From assembly GCF_005796105.1 (NCBI RefSeq), contig NZ_VAUO01000005.1, forward strand, positions 1-64,000: a stretch of 64,000 nt of DNA, written 5' to 3'. Of the stretch, positions 60,215-64,000 are shown piece by piece. The position numbers and the translations under genes are program-made. Under the pieces are notes generated by a model, which saw nothing but the letters and a program-made list of their open reading frames with translations, made no database searches and was not told where the DNA came from. Source of the stretch: Pseudomonas mosselii (GTDB lineage Bacteria; Pseudomonadota; Gammaproteobacteria; Pseudomonadales; Pseudomonadaceae). Every line of letters begins with the position of its first letter. Within the stretch, counting starts at the first letter, position 1.

Positions 60215-60890
60215 ACCGATGTCGCTGTTCTGGCTTGTCTTCACCCTGCTTGCCTACCTGGGGAGCCGTTGGTTGTACCGGCGTACCGGGCGTTACCTGC
60301 TGTCGCCGTTGATCCTGGTGCCTGCGCTGTTGCTGGCCGTGGCCGTACCGCTGCATACCGCGTATGCCGAGTACGCGCGCAACACCCATTGGCTGATGGG
60401 GGTGCTGGGGCCTGTGACCGTGGCCTTTGCCGTGCCGATCTGGCAACAGCGTGCATTGCTCGCCCGGCACTGGCCTGCGCTGCTGCTGGGCATGCTGGCC
60501 GGCAGCGTGGCTTCGATCGGCAGCTCCTGGGCGCTGGCCCATGGGTTGGCACTGGATGAGGCGGTGAGTGTGTCGCTGCTGCCGCGTTCGATCACCACCC
60601 CGTTCGCCATGCCGGTAGCCCAGGACCTGGGCGGGGTGCCAGAATTGACGGCGGTCTTCGTGATGGTCACAGGCGTGCTCGGCGCGCTGTTCGGCGGCAT
60701 CCTGCTGCGCTGGCTACCGTTGCGTACCCCGTTGGCCCGTGGCGCGCTGTTTGGCGTGGGCGCCCACGGTGCCGGGGTGAGCCGCGCTCGGGAAGTCGGG
60801 GGTGAAGAAGGCTCGGTGGCCGGCCTGGTCATGGTCCTGACCGGCCTGCTCAATCTGTTCGCCGCGCCCCTGTTGGTGAAGCTGCTGTGA
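60204..60890 (+). CDS. LrgB/CidB-family membrane protein
   Basis: A 228-residue membrane protein with about seven helices. It has the LrgB signature around SLLPRSITTPFAMPVAQDLG and a Gly-rich C-terminal part (GALFGVGAHGAGVSRAREVG). It is the partner of the CidA/LrgA protein encoded just before it. E. coli YohK and plant PLGG1 are relatives that carry glycolate or glycerate, so a transport role is also possible. Confidence 0.92.
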   Translation: MNLEPMSLFWLVFTLLAYLGSRWLYRRTGRYLLSPLILVPALLLAVAVPLHTAYAEYARNTHWLMGVLGPVTVAFAVPIWQQRALLARHWPALLLGMLAGSVASIGSSWALAHGLALDEAVSVSLLPRSITTPFAMPVAQDLGGVPELTAVFVMVTGVLGALFGGILLRWLPLRTPLARGALFGVGAHGAGVSRAREVGGEEGSVAGLVMVLTGLLNLFAAPLLVKLL

Positions 60891-60932
60891 CCGTTCGTGC
60901 CACCGGCTCGCACGGTCACTAGGCTGGCTGCC

Positions 60933-60961
60933 AAGGCAACTTAATACCTTTGTATTGCCTT
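60933..60961. promoter_or_regulatory. Inverted repeat upstream of the hydrolase gene
   Basis: AAGGCAA (60933-60939) and TTGCCTT (60955-60961), with inner AATAC/GTATT, in the AT-richer gap between lrgB and the hydrolase. It is a candidate operator or hairpin about 100 bases before the next start. Confidence 0.5.
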
Positions 60962-61063
60962 CTAGACTGATCCTCGACATAGAGAGCACACGCATGTGCC
61001 GAGGTAACGTGCAATGAACGCAGCCTTGCCCTATTCCGACACTTACACACCGGGACACCGCTG

Positions 61064-61969
61064 ATGCCACTGGCTGAAATTCCACTGTGCGTCTGGCGCA
61101 CCCGGAGCCAGGGTTTCACCTTCCGGGGCCAGAGCATTCGATACTGGACAGCAGGGCAAGGAGAGCCACTGCTATTGCTTCACGGTTTCCCCACCGCCAG
61201 CTGGGATTGGCACTACCTGTGGGGGCCGCTCACCCAACGCTTTCGCGTGGTGGCCTGCGACATGCTCGGCTTTGGCGATTCGGCCAAGCCGGCAGACCAC
61301 GACTACAGCCTGCTGGAGCAGGCCGACCTGCAGCAGGCGTTGCTGGCGCACCTGAACATCGAGGCGCCGGTGCACCTACTGGCCCATGATTATGGCGCCA
61401 GTGTCGCCCAGGAACTGCTCGCGCGGCACCACGAGCAGCGCCTGGAGATCGCCAGCTGCGTGTTCCTCAACAGTGGGCTGTTTCCCGAACTGTGCCGGGT
61501 GTTGCTGATCCAGAAACTGCTGCTCAGCCGCGTAGGCTGGCTGGTCGGGCGCTCGTTCAGCCGTGACGATCTGGTGCGCAATGTCAGCCAGGTGTATGGG
61601 CCCTGTACCCACCCCAGCGAGAGTGCGCTGGACGACATGTGGAGCCTGATCACCGCCAACCGCGGCTCTCGCATCATGCACAAGCTGATCAACTTCATGC
61701 ACGAGCGCTTTGCCCTGCGCGAGCGCTGGGTCGGTGCACTGCAACGCGATGGCGTGCCGCTGCGCCTGATCAATGGCGTGGTCGATCCGCTGTCAGGGGC
61801 GCACATGCTCGAACATTACCAACAGGCGGTGCCGGGCGCGGATACGGTGGCGTTGCAGGGTATCGGCCACTACCCGCACACCGAGGCGCCGGTGCAGGTG
61901 CTGCGCCACTACCTGGCATTTCGCGAGCAGCCGTTGGCCTACATCCCGCAGAAAATCGCCTGGTCCTGA
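61064..61969 (+). CDS. Alpha/beta-fold hydrolase
   Basis: 301 residues, haloalkane-dehalogenase/epoxide-hydrolase type: LLLLHGFPTASWDWHYL at the oxyanion hole, DMLGFGDSAKP, and LAHDYGASVAQELL, where Asp in HDYGA takes the nucleophile position instead of Ser. A late acid and His (GVVDPLSGAHM, GIGHYPHTEAP) complete the triad. The Asp nucleophile implies ester-intermediate chemistry on epoxides or halides, or a related function. Substrate unknown. Confidence 0.85.
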   Translation: MPLAEIPLCVWRTRSQGFTFRGQSIRYWTAGQGEPLLLLHGFPTASWDWHYLWGPLTQRFRVVACDMLGFGDSAKPADHDYSLLEQADLQQALLAHLNIEAPVHLLAHDYGASVAQELLARHHEQRLEIASCVFLNSGLFPELCRVLLIQKLLLSRVGWLVGRSFSRDDLVRNVSQVYGPCTHPSESALDDMWSLITANRGSRIMHKLINFMHERFALRERWVGALQRDGVPLRLINGVVDPLSGAHMLEHYQQAVPGADTVALQGIGHYPHTEAPVQVLRHYLAFREQPLAYIPQKIAWS

Positions 61970-62086
61970 CCCGGCGATCATCGCGCTGCGTTATCACCCG
62001 GCATTCGCCAGGGTGGCGCTTGATTGTCCGCTTGTGGTCGCTGGCGGACACTGCCAGGCATCCTTTCCTTGCCTGGAGCACAGTCG

Positions 62087-62995
62087 ATGAGCGAACCGGT
62101 ACGTCTTGAAGATCGAGTGGTGGTGGTCACCGGTGCCGGTGGTGGCCTGGGGCGGGCCCATGCGCTGCTGTTCGCCGCGCACGGCGCGCAGGTGGTAGTC
62201 AACGACCTGGGTGGCTCGACCTTTGGCGAGGGCGCCAGCGTATCGGCCGCCGACCGGGTGGTACAAGAGATCCGCGCGGCCGGTGGCACCGCCGTGGCCA
62301 ACCACGACTCGGTCACCGATGGCGCGCGTATCGTCGAGCAGGCGCTGGACAGCTTTGGGCGTGTCGATGTGCTGGTGAACAACGCTGGCATCCTGCGCGA
62401 CAAGACCTTCCACAAGATGGACGACAGCGACTGGGAGCAGGTCTACCAGGTGCATGTCGAAGGCGCCTACAAAGTCACCCATGCCGCTTGGCCACACCTG
62501 CGTGCGCAGAACTGGGGGCGGGTGATTTTCACCGCCTCGACCTCGGGTATCTACGGCAACTTCGGCCAGGCCAACTACAGCATGGCCAAGCTCGGCCTCT
62601 ATGGGCTGACCCGCACCTTGGCCATCGAAGGTCGCCGGAACGGCATTTTGGTCAACGCCATTGCCCCGACTGGCGGTACGCGCATGACCGAGGGCTTGAT
62701 TCCTGCACAGGTGTTCGAGCGGCTTAAGCCCGAATTGGTCAGCCCGCTGGTGGTCTACCTGGGCAGCGAGCAGTGCCAGGACAGCGGCGCGTTGTTCGAG
62801 GTCGGCGGCGGCTGGGTGGGCAAGGTGCGCTGGGAGCGCAGCCTGGGGGTCGGGTTCGATCCGCGTGAAGGCTTCACGCCGGAGCAGGTGGCGCAGAACT
62901 GGGCGCGTATCGGTGATTTCGACGGCGCCGTGCACCCCGATGACAGCGTGCAGGCATTGCAGCAGATGATGGAGAACCTACAGCGCCATGCGTAG
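62087..62995 (+). CDS. SDR dehydrogenase of MFE-2/3-hydroxyacyl-CoA type
   Basis: 302 residues: the NAD-binding motif VVVVTGAGGGLGRAHALLFA and NDLGGSTFGEG fit the subfamily of peroxisomal multifunctional beta-oxidation enzymes, with NNAG, the catalytic Tyr/Lys in YSMAK and Ser in TASTSG. Probably a 3-hydroxyacyl-CoA dehydrogenase. The start MSEPVRLEDRVV precedes the first strand directly. It ends near a minus-strand terminator of the next unit. Confidence 0.88.
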   Translation: MSEPVRLEDRVVVVTGAGGGLGRAHALLFAAHGAQVVVNDLGGSTFGEGASVSAADRVVQEIRAAGGTAVANHDSVTDGARIVEQALDSFGRVDVLVNNAGILRDKTFHKMDDSDWEQVYQVHVEGAYKVTHAAWPHLRAQNWGRVIFTASTSGIYGNFGQANYSMAKLGLYGLTRTLAIEGRRNGILVNAIAPTGGTRMTEGLIPAQVFERLKPELVSPLVVYLGSEQCQDSGALFEVGGGWVGKVRWERSLGVGFDPREGFTPEQVAQNWARIGDFDGAVHPDDSVQALQQMMENLQRHA

Positions 62996-63011
62996 GTGTG
63001 CCGACAGGCAT

Positions 63012-63039
63012 AAAAAAGGCCGCTGCAAACGCAGCGGCC
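63012..63039 (-). terminator. Minus-strand Rho-independent terminator
   Basis: GGCCGCTGC-AAAC-GCAGCGGCC with an A run on its left, which becomes a T run on the minus strand. It lies 230 bases beyond the IclR gene stop, leaving room for a small minus-strand transcript. Confidence 0.85.
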
Positions 63040-63138
63040 AATCGAGACGTTAGATCAAGGAGCTTCAAAATCAACGTCGGTGAACCTGGGCGGGCGTGAA
63101 GGGCGAGGGGGAGATGCCCTTCGTGCCGGCCAGTGAGA

Positions 63139-63180
63139 TCAGAATAAGCGCTTGATCCTGTAGGAAAAATACCTACTCAT
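63139..63180 (-). CDS. Possible 13-residue peptide in a minus-strand small transcript
   Basis: MSRYFSYRIKRLF, with AAAGGTGAATGTC before the ATG, in the 230 bases between the IclR gene and its downstream terminator. A TATAGT box lies about 40 bases upstream of the ATG. It is very short and basic/aromatic. It could be a coding leader, part of a small RNA, or chance within a 3' untranslated region. Confidence 0.3.
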   Translation of the reverse strand: MSRYFSYRIKRLF

Positions 63181-63268
63181 GACATTCACCTTTACGTTTC
63201 GGGTAAAAGTGCGGCGGCGACTATAGCCATTCCAGCTGCGCAACAGGCGTAATGCTTTGTAAGGGTTT

Positions 63269-64000
63269 CTAAGGGTTGCCGCTAAATCCCATCCGCCAAC
63301 TGACCGCCTGGGCTGCGGCCAGCAGGCGCTCGGCTGCCGGGCCGTGTGCGTCGGCATGGAAGATCGAGGTTGGCCCGACCACGGTCATCACCGCGGCAAT
63401 CTGCCCCATGGCATTGAATACCGGCGCCGACAGGGCATCGACCCCTGGCATCAGCAAGCCATGTACATGGTGCAGGCCGCGTGCGCGGATCTCGGCCAGC
63501 AGCGGTGCATAGTGCTCGGCACGCTGAGCCATGGCCGCCAACTCGCGCGCTTTCAGCTCGGCGGTTTCGCGCTCCGGCAGGTGCGCTGCGAACACCAGGC
63601 CGGTGGACGAACTCAGCAGTGGCAGTACCGAGCCAATCTGCGTCACCACCGTCACCGCGCGCACCGCAGGCTCGATGCTCACCACGGTTGCGCCCTGGTT
63701 ACCCCACACGGCGATGAAGCAGCTTTCGTTGAGGGCGTCGCGCAACGCCGACAGCGGCAGCGCGGCGACTTTCAGCACATCGATGCTGCCCAGCGCCGCC
63801 ATGCCCACGCGCAGCGCCTCTCGGCCCAGGCCGTAATGGTTGGTGGCCGGATCCTGTTCAGCGAAGCCGCTGGCGATCAACGCTTGCAGGTAGCGGTGCA
63901 CCTTGCTGGCCGGCATGTCGACGTGCTCGGCCAGACGCGACAGCGAAGTGGACGGCGAGAGTTCGGCCAGGGCCTTGAGGATGTCGGTGCCGACTTCCGC
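63269..64000 (-). CDS. IclR-family transcriptional regulator (5' end outside window)
   Basis: The visible 243 residues run from inside the winged-helix domain (ILKALAELSPSTSLSRLAEH, then DMPASKVHRYLQALIASGFA) into the IclR effector domain (WGNQGATVVSIEP, LLSSSTGLVFAAHLPE, VDALSAPVFNAMGQIAAVM). The reading frame is open to the window edge, so the N-terminus is missing. An ATG at 63916 would cut the DNA-binding domain and is not the start. It may control the hydrolase/SDR genes or genes beyond the edge. Confidence 0.92.
   Translation of the reverse strand, partial: AEVGTDILKALAELSPSTSLSRLAEHVDMPASKVHRYLQALIASGFAEQDPATNHYGLGREALRVGMAALGSIDVLKVAALPLSALRDALNESCFIAVWGNQGATVVSIEPAVRAVTVVTQIGSVLPLLSSSTGLVFAAHLPERETAELKARELAAMAQRAEHYAPLLAEIRARGLHHVHGLLMPGVDALSAPVFNAMGQIAAVMTVVGPTSIFHADAHGPAAERLLAAAQAVSWRMGFSGNP

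Overview
The window is a chromosomal stretch from a Pseudomonas, very probably of the P. putida group. It is GC-rich and carries the gene order rpsT-murJ-ribF-ileS-lspA-fkpB-ispH, then minor pilins, thiO, bamD/rluD/pgeF/clpB, yacG-coaE-pilD-pilC and pilA. It also has Pseudomonas REP-type repeats (inverted copies of a GTGGGAGCGGG-like core) and a PP0621-family gene.

Layout. 1-3.8 kb: a lipid-transport (LetAB/PqiAB-like) operon. 3.8-11.7 kb: rpsT, and the murJ and ribF-ileS-lspA-fkpB-ispH housekeeping genes. 11.7-14.2 kb: type IV minor pilins. 14.2-25.8 kb: thiO, envelope and translation-quality genes, clpB behind a heat-shock-like promoter, a three-tRNA operon (Asn-Pro-Lys), ndh and small conserved genes. 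25.9-29.5 kb: yacG-coaE-pilD-pilC and divergent pilA. pilB and pilY1 are not where they sit in pilus-competent pseudomonads.

29.5-36.6 kb: a roughly 7-kb genomic island integrated in the 3' end of tRNA-Thr(CGT). It has a P4-type tyrosine integrase, a direct repeat of the tRNA end at both borders, and lower-GC, mostly unrecognised cargo. The cargo is two membrane-anchored proteins, each preceded by a copy of the same ~50-nt leader, a two-gene module whose second gene carries a TIR-like domain of the Cap12/Pycsar-effector type, and gene remnants. This is the best candidate for an undescribed (probably anti-phage) system. 36.9-39.3 kb: an OsmC-like gene, then a duplicated cassette. Each cassette has a ~300-nt leader with RNA-like hairpins that show compensatory changes between copies, a 30-codon overlapping ORF and a DUF3077 gene; a third leader copy stands alone.

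39.3-45.3 kb: a methionine/one-carbon cluster. It has a methylenetetrahydrofolate reductase-like protein with a Cys-rich C-terminal domain, divergent from a MetE homologue reduced to its N-terminal half, with two evenly spaced dyads between them. An amino-acid ABC permease and binding protein diverge from a homocysteine S-methyltransferase. 45.6-52.7 kb: a BASS/ACR3-like transporter, acetyl-CoA acetyltransferase, and a two-component system divergent from a PepSY protein, a cytochrome b and a sulfatase-fold membrane enzyme. 52.8-64 kb: fabV, small metabolic genes, a LysR regulator with divergent cidA/lrgB, a hydrolase, an SDR dehydrogenase and a 5'-truncated IclR regulator at the edge.

Starts were chosen from reading-frame context, family length and visible ribosome-binding sites. 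No database search was possible, so family names rest on recognised motifs and conserved context.
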